In this document: positions 26,897 through 35,598 of the stretch, one piece after another
Layout of the letters: each line of letters starts with the position of its first letter
Numbering within the stretch: the stretch's first letter is position 1
Origin: Shewanella sp. TC10
GTDB taxonomy: Bacteria; Pseudomonadota; Gammaproteobacteria; Enterobacterales; Shewanellaceae
Assembly: GCF_009663145.1 (NCBI RefSeq)
Contig: NZ_VKHR01000012.1
Span: forward strand, 1-64,000
Direction: 5' to 3'
Length of the DNA stretch: 64,000 nucleotides
The notes under the pieces: generated by a model
What the model was told of the DNA's origin: nothing
The model's input: the letters and a program-made list of their open reading frames with translations, nothing else
The model's database searches: none
Translations under genes and position numbers: made by a program

Positions 26897-29587
26897 TTAG
26901 CTTGAGGTAATCGATTTAACTAATTTTTCCTGTAACTCAACTTGTTCTAACTCAGTTAATTGAGCCCCATGCTGATTTGATAGCGCAAACACATTATCAG
27001 CCCTTTCACCTACAGTACTAATGGCTGCTGAATGAATATTAAGATCTAGCGTTCTAAACGCACTGGCAATTTGCCCCATAAACTCATGGGTTTCTAACGC
27101 TAAAATATGCACTAATGTGCGATCTGCTTTTTTAGAATGAATAAACTCAATAGTCGGCTTATTATCAAAATTTTTGGTGTGCCTTGAAGGGCGATTTTTA
27201 GGTGGAGACATGTTGTCATCTAAAATTTGTCGTAATTTTTTAGTGACTTGTTTACGTCTTTGAGAACTAAAAATGGGTTTGCCGTCAAAGTCGAGCACTT
27301 TAAATGCTTCTACAACATAGCCATCTTTAGTTTTAGATATTTGCGCTTGATTGACTGATATTTTCAATGTCGACAAGGTATTAAACAGTGAGATAAATAG
27401 CCCTGGTCTGTCTTTGGTATAAACGAACACATCACTACAGCCTTTAACACTACTGTCATCGAGTATAATCAGCGAAGGCGGTTCAGTGATATTGTTTTCA
27501 GCAAAATTAGCTTCAGTTACATTTTCTTCAGTATCATTTTCTTTGTAAAAAGTTGTGCCGTGTTCATGCTCTGACTCATGGGCTAATATCCCAAGGGTAT
27601 ATTTGGCTATTTCAGTGGGGATAGCATTACTGAAAAATGATAACGGCAAGCGTTTCCATAATTTATTTATTGCGACAAGTTGAGCTTCATCAGCATCAAT
27701 TAATCCTAGCGCTTCCTGTTTGTGTTCTCTGACAACGGTTCTGAGCTGTAATACGTTTTCGAGGCCATTACGCAGGGCTTTACGAGTCGCAAAGTACAAG
27801 TCTGTTAGCAAGCTTGCTTTCCAATCGTTCCATAAATCGTCGTTAGTCGCTTGAATATCAGCAACCGTAAGGCAATAGAGTGCATCTAATTTAGTGATAC
27901 TACCGACCGATTTAGCAAAGGTTTTAATCACCTCTGGATCGTATATATCCATGCGCTGGGAAGTAATAGACATTAATAAATGCTGCTCCACCAACCAACT
28001 GATTAATTGTTGCTGAGAAGTTTTAAGCCCATGGAATTTGGCAAATAATTTAGCATCGACAGCCCCAAGCTCACTGTGGTCGCCACCACGGCCTTTGGCA
28101 AGATCGTGAAATAATGCGGCAAATAGTATCGACTCTTTAGCTTGAAAACGCTCAAAAATATCGGCGGCTAACTTTTGATCTGGAGACACAGCGTCCTGAG
28201 TGAGCTTGTATAAGTTCTTTAATAGCTTATGAGTGTGCTCATCGACCGTATATGCATGAAATAAATCAAATTGCATCTGGCCTACGACTTCACGCCATTG
28301 GGGTAAATATGATGCTAAAATTCCATGCTGATGCATTAAGGTTATTGCTAAGCCCATTCCATGTGGGTTTTTAAATAACCTGACAAATAATTCACGACAA
28401 ACTTGATAGTCTTGCAAGTCGCCCATTAATCGGCGACGAACCTGTCTTAATAGTCTCAGTGTTTCAGGGGTGATCCCTGTGACTTGCTCATGATGAACGG
28501 CAATGTAGTTAAACATCGCCATAATTTGTGAACGGTCGATAAATACGTCTTGGTTCTCTGCGTGAATTTGACCGTTGAAAATTTGAAAGTCTTCGTTGAT
28601 TTTAACTATTTCTGGGGTTTTCTGTGGCACAATTTCACGTTCAAAATATGCCATCAGCATCAGGTTGAGCTCACGAATACGTTTCATAGCTCTAAATAAC
28701 TGGCGCATCATTTTTTCGATGGCAATATTGCCACTGTCACCAAAACCTTGAAGGCGAGCAACTTCTGCTTGATGTTGCAGTAGTAGCCGATTTTCAGGAC
28801 GGTTAGATGCTTGATGTAATGCAAAACGCACCCGCCAAATGAAGTTTTGACACTCCATAAATTCAGCATATTCATCGTCAGTTAAAAATTTGAGACGACG
28901 TAAATCTTTAAGGCCATCAATGGAAAAATGTTTTCGAGCAATCCAAGTGATAGTTTGGATGTCGCGCATTCCACCAGGGCTATTTTTTAAATTAGGTTCA
29001 ATATTGAATGCAGTGCCTTGGGCTTTATGATGGCGGCCTTTTTGTTCATTTAATTTCGCTTCGAAAAAAGCTTCACTAGACCAAACGGTTTCACCGTACA
29101 ACTTACTCAGTACTTGATGTTGATGGTTCTCATGGCCACAAATATGACGTATTTCTAGTAAAGTGGTAGCGATGGTGACGTCTTCAGCGCAGGCGATAAA
29201 GGTATCATCTAATCTTCTTACTGCATGACCAAGATCTAGGCCTAAGTCCCAAAGTTGAGTTAGAAAGTCCCCAAGGGTGCTGGCATCATTAGCTGATAAA
29301 TCATCGTCATGGATAATACAGATATCAATATCTGAATAAGGGTGCAGGGTTTTGCGGCCATAGCCACCGACGGCATTAAGCGAGATTGTCTGAGTTTCAA
29401 ACTGAGAGGAATGCCATATATGGCTAAGTAATATGTCGAAAAACTGTGCGCGATGCTGCAGAATTTCTGCGATAGAACAACTGCTAATTTGTTGTTCTAA
29501 CCAGGTATCAAACTCAGTAATGGCTTGTTTAAGCTCTACAATGCTCATTTCTGGCTGTAAAATCGGATAAGCTGGTTGCAAAGACAT
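26897..29587 (-). CDS. glnD: bifunctional PII uridylyltransferase/uridylyl-removing enzyme
   Basis: Nitrogen sensor that uridylylates PII proteins when glutamine is low and removes UMP when it is high. The 896-residue protein has the nucleotidyltransferase site GGYGRKTLHPYSDIDI (about 60-80), a PII-UTase linker domain (NSPGGMRDIQTI), the HD phosphohydrolase domain (LFHDLAKGRGGDHSELG, about 490), and two C-terminal ACT domains. ACT1 has TKDRPGLFISLFN, but ACT2 reads LETHEFMGQIASAF where the family has a DQPGLL-like loop. An acidic insertion rich in Glu and Asn precedes ACT1. The ATG at 29587 follows AAGGAGTAAC and is preferred to an upstream in-frame codon. Confidence 0.95.
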   Translation of the reverse strand: MSLQPAYPILQPEMSIVELKQAITEFDTWLEQQISSCSIAEILQHRAQFFDILLSHIWHSSQFETQTISLNAVGGYGRKTLHPYSDIDICIIHDDDLSANDASTLGDFLTQLWDLGLDLGHAVRRLDDTFIACAEDVTIATTLLEIRHICGHENHQHQVLSKLYGETVWSSEAFFEAKLNEQKGRHHKAQGTAFNIEPNLKNSPGGMRDIQTITWIARKHFSIDGLKDLRRLKFLTDDEYAEFMECQNFIWRVRFALHQASNRPENRLLLQHQAEVARLQGFGDSGNIAIEKMMRQLFRAMKRIRELNLMLMAYFEREIVPQKTPEIVKINEDFQIFNGQIHAENQDVFIDRSQIMAMFNYIAVHHEQVTGITPETLRLLRQVRRRLMGDLQDYQVCRELFVRLFKNPHGMGLAITLMHQHGILASYLPQWREVVGQMQFDLFHAYTVDEHTHKLLKNLYKLTQDAVSPDQKLAADIFERFQAKESILFAALFHDLAKGRGGDHSELGAVDAKLFAKFHGLKTSQQQLISWLVEQHLLMSITSQRMDIYDPEVIKTFAKSVGSITKLDALYCLTVADIQATNDDLWNDWKASLLTDLYFATRKALRNGLENVLQLRTVVREHKQEALGLIDADEAQLVAINKLWKRLPLSFFSNAIPTEIAKYTLGILAHESEHEHGTTFYKENDTEENVTEANFAENNITEPPSLIILDDSSVKGCSDVFVYTKDRPGLFISLFNTLSTLKISVNQAQISKTKDGYVVEAFKVLDFDGKPIFSSQRRKQVTKKLRQILDDNMSPPKNRPSRHTKNFDNKPTIEFIHSKKADRTLVHILALETHEFMGQIASAFRTLDLNIHSAAISTVGERADNVFALSNQHGAQLTELEQVELQEKLVKSITSS

Positions 29588-29710
29588 GTTACTCCTTATT
29601 GTTTTGCCCACAAACAGAGTATTCGATTTGGTTTGTTAACTCAAACGAACCGCTAAAATGAATTGGAATAAGTTAATTCTTTTAACTAGTTAAATGAGAA
29701 TAAATAATCA

Positions 29711-30415
29711 ATGCGTAGTAAAAGAAGTCGATTAGACCAGTTTGTCGCTCAAAAACTGCAGATTTCGAAAAAAGCAGTGAGGCAACTATTGCTTGAAAAC
29801 AGGGTAGAGCTTGATGGTGAAATTTGTAAGGCAGTGGATAAGCAAATAAATGAGTTTAGTCATATTCGATTTGATGACACTTGGTTACAACAGCGTAACC
29901 GCGAGTATTACATGCTCAATAAACCTGTGGGCGTGGTGAGTGCGACTATAGATGATATTCATCCCACAGCCTTGTCTTTATTAAAAGGGGTCAATTCTGA
30001 GTTAATGCATATTGCAGGACGACTAGATTTGAACTCAACAGGGCTTTTGTTAATCACTAATGATAGTCAATGGTCACAAGCCTTAATGGCGCCAGAAACG
30101 AAAGTCGATAAACAATACCTAGTGACGTTGGCAAACCCTATTGATGAGAGTTATGAAAAGGCTTTTGCTGACGGAATGTATTTTGGTTATGAAGATATCA
30201 CCACAAAACCGGCAAAGTTTGAGTTGGTGACAGAGTTTCAAGCAAGAGTGACATTACAAGAAGGTAAGTATCATCAAATTAAACGAATGTTTGGCCGGTT
30301 TCGAAACCCAGTTGTTGAATTGCACAGAGAGTCAATTGGCACAATTTTATTAGATAAACATCTTAAGCCAGGTGAATATCGTCATTTAGATAACAAAGAG
30401 ATATGTATGAAATAA
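29711..30415 (+). CDS. rsuA: 16S rRNA pseudouridine synthase, RsuA type
   Basis: Converts uridine 516 of 16S rRNA to pseudouridine in E. coli. The 234-residue protein has an N-terminal S4 RNA-binding domain (RLDQFVAQKLQISKKAVRQL), then the synthase domain starting YYMLNKPVGVVS, with the catalytic GRLDLNSTGLLL motif (Asp) and EGKYHQIKRMF. The absence of further extensions fits RsuA better than RluB/RluE/RluF, but RluE-like specificity cannot be excluded. Divergent from glnD. Confidence 0.85.
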   Translation: MRSKRSRLDQFVAQKLQISKKAVRQLLLENRVELDGEICKAVDKQINEFSHIRFDDTWLQQRNREYYMLNKPVGVVSATIDDIHPTALSLLKGVNSELMHIAGRLDLNSTGLLLITNDSQWSQALMAPETKVDKQYLVTLANPIDESYEKAFADGMYFGYEDITTKPAKFELVTEFQARVTLQEGKYHQIKRMFGRFRNPVVELHRESIGTILLDKHLKPGEYRHLDNKEICMK

Positions 30416-30524
30416 AAAGGGGAAGGTAAAGCTTAATTGAAGCTTAAGAAGGCTGGGTTGGATCAATATTCTCTGTAAATTTTCATGCTACCTTTTTGTA
30501 AGATAAACAATTCTAGGTAGCGAA

Positions 30525-31484
30525 ATGGATATAAAAGCCTTAAAAAAGATCAGTGAATTAGATATTTTCAGTTTGCTTGTCTTTAAAATAATTTATGAAA
30601 CAGGATTCGCTAACCTTGCAGCAAGACAACTGAGTGTTTCAGCACCTAAAATTAGTCGTTGTTTAACCTCCTTAAGGTTAACTTTTGATGACGAATTATT
30701 TTATCGCCGCCAACAAGGTCTAAAACCAACAGCTTTAGCCGAACACCTCTACCAACCGATTTGCCAGTTTTGTGAGTCAGCCTCTAATATTGAAAGAATT
30801 GCCTGTGAGGGCAATAACACCAATGCATCAAACATTCTCAATATTGCGGTCACGCCTATCATTATGACGTCTGTATCTTCGGCGTTAGGCCGTGAAGAAG
30901 TGATGGAAAAGTTGGGCAAAATAAGAGTTCACATGTGGAACGAAGATTCAGAAGAGAAAATCCATCAAGGTGATATTGATTTGGGGATTAATTTAGGTTC
31001 TGCTACTTCCTCAGAACTTGAGTCAGAAGTCATTGGTACATCGCCTTCAACTTCCATTGTAGCAAGGCACAATCATCCAATTTGGAATAACGAATATATT
31101 TGTTTAGAAGATGTCGCCAATTATCCATTTTTAATCCTTGAAGGGATGGGGTTTAACGATAAGCTGGATCCCTTTCAAATATACTGTCGTCAAACAGGAA
31201 TAGAACCAGCGAGTGTTCACCGTTTTACATCAATCGAAGATTGGTTCTGTCACATACTGACCATGAGAAGCGTGAGCTTTATGAGTACTGCTGAGTCAGC
31301 AATTTTTAATAATTTCGATGATGTTAAGGTTGCAAAAATGGATGATTTTGAAAGGGAGAAACTCACAGGGACTTCTCTCGCGCCTCAATATAATTTTATT
31401 GAAAAAAGCGCACCTTATCGACGATATTGTGAAACTAGCCGTAAGATCATTCTGGATTCAGTCCTTGGAATTGTTCTGCAGTAA
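30525..31484 (+). CDS. LysR-family transcriptional regulator
   Basis: A 319-residue LysR-type regulator: N-terminal winged helix (about 15-75) with IIYETGFANLAARQLSVSAPKISRCLTSLR split by the usual turn, then a periplasmic-binding-protein-like effector domain. The second segment is divergent and no ligand can be named. It carries its own terminator and lies 380 bases before the decaheme cytochrome gene in the same direction; a palindromic element in between is a candidate target. Confidence 0.85.
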   Translation: MDIKALKKISELDIFSLLVFKIIYETGFANLAARQLSVSAPKISRCLTSLRLTFDDELFYRRQQGLKPTALAEHLYQPICQFCESASNIERIACEGNNTNASNILNIAVTPIIMTSVSSALGREEVMEKLGKIRVHMWNEDSEEKIHQGDIDLGINLGSATSSELESEVIGTSPSTSIVARHNHPIWNNEYICLEDVANYPFLILEGMGFNDKLDPFQIYCRQTGIEPASVHRFTSIEDWFCHILTMRSVSFMSTAESAIFNNFDDVKVAKMDDFEREKLTGTSLAPQYNFIEKSAPYRRYCETSRKIILDSVLGIVLQ

Positions 31485-31511
31485 TCTCAAGATTTAATCA
31501 GTTTAGCGAGT

Positions 31512-31542
31512 AAAAAAAGAAGACCATGAGTCTTCTTTTTTT
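31512..31542 (+). terminator. intrinsic terminator of the LysR gene
   Basis: A 13-bp perfect stem (AAAAAAAGAAGAC / GTCTTCTTTTTTT) with a five-base loop ends in a T run, 27 bases after the stop codon. Confidence 0.9.
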
Positions 31543-31650
31543 ATAGCTTTATTCCATTTTAAATTCAATTTTCACTTCTAAAAAGTCGTAAAAAAATATT
31601 AATTTAGTCAGGTTTTCTTTAAATCTTGAACATGATTAACCGCACTTAAA

Positions 31651-31666
31651 TATGATCTAAGTCAAA
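31651..31666 (+). promoter_or_regulatory. CRP/EtrA-like site upstream of the decaheme cytochrome gene
   Basis: TATGA-N6-TCAAA matches eight of ten bases of the CRP consensus TGTGA-N6-TCACA and, one base inside, eight of ten of the FNR/EtrA consensus TTGAT-N4-ATCAA. In Shewanella, CRP controls mtrC and omcA (established), which makes it plausible here. Proposed from sequence only. Confidence 0.45.
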
Positions 31667-31697
31667 GTATTATAATTATCTAATACTATGAAAGATA

Positions 31698-31716
31698 TCG
31701 ATATTTTAGATATCGA
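31698..31716. promoter_or_regulatory. palindromic operator candidate before the decaheme cytochrome gene
   Basis: TCGATAT and ATATCGA form a perfect 7-bp inverted repeat with a five-base spacer, about 150 bases before the start codon and just downstream of likely -10 sequences. A nine-base direct repeat (AGATATCGA, 15-base period) overlaps it. The neighbouring LysR protein is one possible binder. Confidence 0.4.
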
Positions 31717-31866
31717 AATTACCAAGGGCGAATTGTGAAATTGCCACTAAAGCATCTTTAAATTCCAGTCACATTTGCGGAACAATATTAATACATCTAA
31801 AGAGGTATCTTTTATATTTGAAAAACTGCTAATGCAGAATCAAATACCTAAAAAAGGGATACGATA

Positions 31867-34236
31867 ATGAGAACATATAAAAAGTCGATACTTGCTGCAG
31901 CGTTGATGGCTGCGATCGGGTTGACGGGTTGTAGTGATGGGGACGATGGGAAAGATGGTCAGGATGGTGCGCCAGGAACACCTGGTGAACCGGGTACATC
32001 TGTCGGTAATGTTGTTGAAACCGTAAATTCAGCAGCAGACTTTACGTTAACCCTAACACCAGAAGATATCGTTGTTGTTGGTACTGAAGATTTCTCGGTT
32101 AAATTTACTGTCACTGGAAAAAACAGTGCTGGTAAAGAATTACCATTTTCTGGTCTAGAAAAAGTTGCGCTTTACGTGATGAATGAAGCGCCAAACACTA
32201 CCGATACTGGTGGCCCATATTTTTGGCAAAGTCACGGACTTGAAAATGACTTTAGCTATAGCATGTATTGTAGTTTAACCGGAACGACAACATCTTGGGG
32301 TAGTGAGGTCGACGCATGTACATTGGTCGAAGATACTGAAAACCCTGGCACTTATACTGGTACTTGGGAGCATGAAGGTAATGCTCCTATCGTTCTGGCT
32401 GAGGGTGATGTTAATCGCTTACATCGCGTTATGGTTAGAACTTACGATATTACTGACGATGAAGGTAATGCTATATCAGATAAACTGCTGACTAAGCCAT
32501 TAGATTATATTCCAGCAACAGGCGAGCTTGCAGTATCCAATAAAGATTCAGTATCAAACGCAGCGTGTATTCAATGTCATAGCGCACTAGATGGATTTGC
32601 TGAAGATGATATGCGTATTGGTAATATTGATGCTCACCATAATTACCAAAAAGTAGAAAATTGTGTCGCTTGTCATAACCCAGCTTATGCAGCTGATCAA
32701 AACGATCCAGAGAAAGGTTATAACCCTAACTGGAATGCCATGATCCATACCATTCATGCAGGTCATCACTTAGATTTAGTTGGTGAAGCAAAAGAAATGT
32801 TTAGCGAGGTGGGTTTCCCTGCTGAGTTGAATGAATGTACGGTTTGTCATGATAATGGCACGCAGTGGAATGACAATATTTACGCTGAAGCTTGCGTGTC
32901 TTGCCATACCGATGTTGATTTCGAAACAGGTGATAATCACCGCGGTATCGTGCCAGAAAGTGATGCATCGTGTTCGGGTTGTCATGGCGCTGGTAGTTTA
33001 AGCCCAATGGAAGCTCACGCAGTGGGTGCTCGTGGAACGTTAAAAGACGGTGTCGTATTTGATGTTATGTCTGCTGAAGTTGCAGCTGATCAATTAACTG
33101 TTGTTGTCGACGTAACGATCAATGGCGAAACACCTGCAGATGGTACCGTTTTAGCCGATTATTTAGCTGCTGAAGGTTATGCTCATGCAATTATGATGGG
33201 TACTTTAGATGAAAATGGTGATTATGTTCGTGGTTTAAGCCTTGATACTAGTTCAGGTTTATTTGTTACTACTGGCGGCAAACTCACTTTATCTCAAGCT
33301 ATTGATGCCAACTCTCTTGACGGAAAAACACTTTCTGTAAGTTCAGAGTTTAGTATGTGTGGTGACATTGAATCAGGTATGGTCATTGATAGAACGACTT
33401 TAGGCACAGATGAAGAGTGTGAAATCGCTATTCCAGCGAATATCGTGACTAAGTTCTTCATGTTTGACGATGTTGCAGCTGTCGGTGTTGAAACTGAAGA
33501 AAATTTACGTTTTGTGCCTTCTTCACTTGAAAACTTCACCATGCCAACACAAGCGATGAATGATCGCACCAGTGCTGATGAAGCTAAGTGTAATGCATGT
33601 CATGAGAATTTATCGCACATTAAAGCTCCTCGCCATGGTGTGACTGACTTTACTCAGTGTGCAGATTGTCACAATAATAATTACCCTGGTTCATACCATG
33701 CCGATGTTTATAAACAAGCTGGTACTGACGAAGATGGTGAACCTACATTTGAGCTAGTTGAAGGTTTAGAGTACTACAACCGTGATTTAGCAACCGTTGC
33801 TCACCGTTTCCATAGTGGTATGTTCGCAGGTAGCACTGGCGGCGGTATCTACTTAGGTGAAGATGGTGAAACATGGGTTAATTACCCTGCATCTAAAACT
33901 GACTGTCAGGCTTGTCATAAAGATGTCGATTCAAACGGTGACGACATGACCTTCTTTGCTGGTGACGGTGAATTAACATCTGGTCGCACAGCAATCGCTG
34001 AAAGTAACGATTACGGAGCTACTGTTAATTACATTTCTCCTGTAACAGAAGCTTGTCGTACTTGTCATGCTCACTCAGGTGCAGCAGCATTAGCTCACTT
34101 TAAGAGCAATGGCGCGACAGTTTATGAAGATGGCGTTAAATCTGCCGCTGATGTACCTGTAGAGTCTTGTTCTACTTGTCACGCTGAAGGTAAAACTTAC
34201 GGTGTTGATACAATGCATAGCGGTACAGGTCACTAA
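31867..34236 (+). CDS. OmcA/MtrC-family decaheme c-type cytochrome lipoprotein
   Basis: Predicted outer-membrane, cell-surface electron-transfer protein of 789 residues. The signal sequence ends in lipobox LTGC (Cys22), followed by seven Gly-X-Y collagen-like triplets. Ten CXXCH heme sites fall in two groups of five: residues 234-373 (domain II) and 575-772 (domain IV), separated by beta domain III, the MtrC/OmcA layout. Domain III keeps a cysteine pair (SMCGD to DEECEI, CX19C) analogous to the MtrC disulfide, and domain I has another (CX15C). No MtrA/MtrB partner is adjacent. S. oneidensis also has an orphan family member, SO_1659; orthology is an inference. Confidence 0.93.
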   Translation: MRTYKKSILAAALMAAIGLTGCSDGDDGKDGQDGAPGTPGEPGTSVGNVVETVNSAADFTLTLTPEDIVVVGTEDFSVKFTVTGKNSAGKELPFSGLEKVALYVMNEAPNTTDTGGPYFWQSHGLENDFSYSMYCSLTGTTTSWGSEVDACTLVEDTENPGTYTGTWEHEGNAPIVLAEGDVNRLHRVMVRTYDITDDEGNAISDKLLTKPLDYIPATGELAVSNKDSVSNAACIQCHSALDGFAEDDMRIGNIDAHHNYQKVENCVACHNPAYAADQNDPEKGYNPNWNAMIHTIHAGHHLDLVGEAKEMFSEVGFPAELNECTVCHDNGTQWNDNIYAEACVSCHTDVDFETGDNHRGIVPESDASCSGCHGAGSLSPMEAHAVGARGTLKDGVVFDVMSAEVAADQLTVVVDVTINGETPADGTVLADYLAAEGYAHAIMMGTLDENGDYVRGLSLDTSSGLFVTTGGKLTLSQAIDANSLDGKTLSVSSEFSMCGDIESGMVIDRTTLGTDEECEIAIPANIVTKFFMFDDVAAVGVETEENLRFVPSSLENFTMPTQAMNDRTSADEAKCNACHENLSHIKAPRHGVTDFTQCADCHNNNYPGSYHADVYKQAGTDEDGEPTFELVEGLEYYNRDLATVAHRFHSGMFAGSTGGGIYLGEDGETWVNYPASKTDCQACHKDVDSNGDDMTFFAGDGELTSGRTAIAESNDYGATVNYISPVTEACRTCHAHSGAAALAHFKSNGATVYEDGVKSAADVPVESCSTCHAEGKTYGVDTMHSGTGH

Positions 34237-34848
34237 GTCGTTAAATTAAGATTAAACATTTTTCTGTAAAACCTGCAAGTTGCAGTTAAATGTTAAAGGA
34301 GCCCTCTGGGCTCCTTTTTTTATGGGGATTTAAAAAGGAAAAATAATTAATTTTGCGATTGCTTAACTAATGTTTGAGATTGTGAACTTGAGCAATTATT
34401 CATCATATAAGGTCGATTTTGGACATTCCTTTAATCGCCCAAAACCGCACTAAGTGTGATGGAGGTCGAAATTATTTGAAAAGTAAGATGTTTCGCGGTA
34501 GCTGGGAAAACCGTTTCTCGCTGATCAATTTTAAATGGCAATTGAAGATATTAACTGTCAGTGTTTTCACTCTTTAGTTAATAAACCTCACTTAGTTTGA
34601 GTTAAGTTACTAACTTTATTCAACTTGATTATGTAGCTTCTATTGTGTTTGATAATAAAGCTAAAGATTGTACGATTTATTGTGGTAATCCTTCACCGCT
34701 TTCGTGTATTTGTCTGTAAGTTCATCCTTGCTTAAAATGCGCCGCAGTTTCATTAACTAACCTTAATATTTAGCCATTTGAATGCTACAAACCATTCTCT
34801 AAGCAAACATCTAAGCATACTCAATGCGGTTTCATTCAGGAGCAAGCT
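34237..34848. other. 612-base gene-free region before the SatP-type gene
   Basis: It holds the cytochrome terminator at 34295. Beyond that the sequence is AT-rich; one TGTGA half-site at 34455 resembles half a CRP site. No coding frame or RNA gene is evident, although the length leaves room for a long leader or a small RNA. Confidence 0.45.
34295..34321 (+). terminator. intrinsic terminator of the decaheme cytochrome gene
   Basis: AAAGGAGCCC pairs with GGGCTCCTTT around a three-base loop and is followed by a T run, about 60 bases after the stop. Confidence 0.92.
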
Positions 34849-35496
34849 ATGTCAACGGCATTAGCAAATTCATCACCAACTTCAAATTCATCATTTGCAA
34901 ACCCAGCGCCTTTAGGTCTAATGGGATTTGGTATGACGACTATTCTACTTAATATCCATAATGCAGGGTTCTTTCCTATCGATGCGATGATCTTAGCTAT
35001 GGGTATTTTTTATGGCGGTATTGGTCAAGTCATAGTGGGTATGATGTGCTTCAAACGTGGTGATACTTTCGGTACCACTGCATTTACTTCATATGGCTTA
35101 TTTTGGTTAACATTAGTTGGCTTATTAGTGATGCCTGAAATGGGGATCTCTCAAGCGAGTCCTGCAAGCTTTATGGGATGGTATTTAGGTTTATGGGGCG
35201 TATTTACTGCGTTTATGTTCGTTGGTTCTTTGCGTTACCCTCGTGCTAAGCAGGTGGTATTTGGTTCATTAACAATATTATTTTTCCTACTTGCAGCCCG
35301 TGATTTTACCGGTTCAGCATTTATTGGCACTATTGCTGGTTTTGAAGGTATTTTTTGTGGTGCGAGCGCGATTTATTTTGCCATGGCACAAGTATTAAAC
35401 GCTGAATATGGCCGGGTGATTTTACCTATTGGAGAGTTAAAGCAAGCTGAAGTTATCTCTGTAGCAGATGCTAATGAGACATTTGAAGCAGCTTAA
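34849..35496 (+). CDS. GPR1/FUN34/YaaH-family acetate/succinate transporter
   Basis: A 215-residue protein with six transmembrane segments. The family signature NPAPLGLMGFGMTT (compare NPAPLGL in SatP) lies near residue 18, and FYGGIGQVIVGM and FTSYGLFWL are also conserved. E. coli SatP is a proton-coupled acetate and succinate transporter; the substrate here is inferred. A GGAG site lies seven bases before the ATG. It is a single transcription unit ended by a bidirectional terminator. Confidence 0.9.
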   Translation: MSTALANSSPTSNSSFANPAPLGLMGFGMTTILLNIHNAGFFPIDAMILAMGIFYGGIGQVIVGMMCFKRGDTFGTTAFTSYGLFWLTLVGLLVMPEMGISQASPASFMGWYLGLWGVFTAFMFVGSLRYPRAKQVVFGSLTILFFLLAARDFTGSAFIGTIAGFEGIFCGASAIYFAMAQVLNAEYGRVILPIGELKQAEVISVADANETFEAA

Positions 35497-35524
35497 TGAC
35501 GTTGTAATTGCTCGGTTTATAATA

Positions 35525-35552
35525 AAAAAGCTGACCTATTGGTCAGCTTTTT
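35525..35552. terminator. bidirectional terminator between the SatP-type and MFS genes
   Basis: A 12-bp stem (AAAAAGCTGACC / GGTCAGCTTTTT) with a four-base loop and flanking T runs on both strands. Confidence 0.92.
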
Positions 35553-35598
35553 GTTTTGAGTGTTTCGCCCAGTTTGTGATTACACATTTAGGACTTTA

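Larger units (their letters stand above)
31485..31866. other. long leader region of the decaheme cytochrome gene
   Basis: This 382-base gap holds the LysR gene terminator, a CRP/EtrA-like site at 31651, candidate -10 hexamers at 31671 and 31684, and a perfect 7-bp inverted repeat at 31698. No coding frame is convincing. Confidence 0.55.

Noticed and set aside
32776-33007. Minus-strand frames inside the decaheme cytochrome gene
   Set aside because: They arise from the opposite strand of CXXCH-rich coding sequence and have no ribosome binding sites or family likeness.
34440-34475. CRP site for the SatP-type gene
   Set aside because: Only the left half (TGTGA) matches, the right half is poor and the distance to the gene is almost 400 bases.
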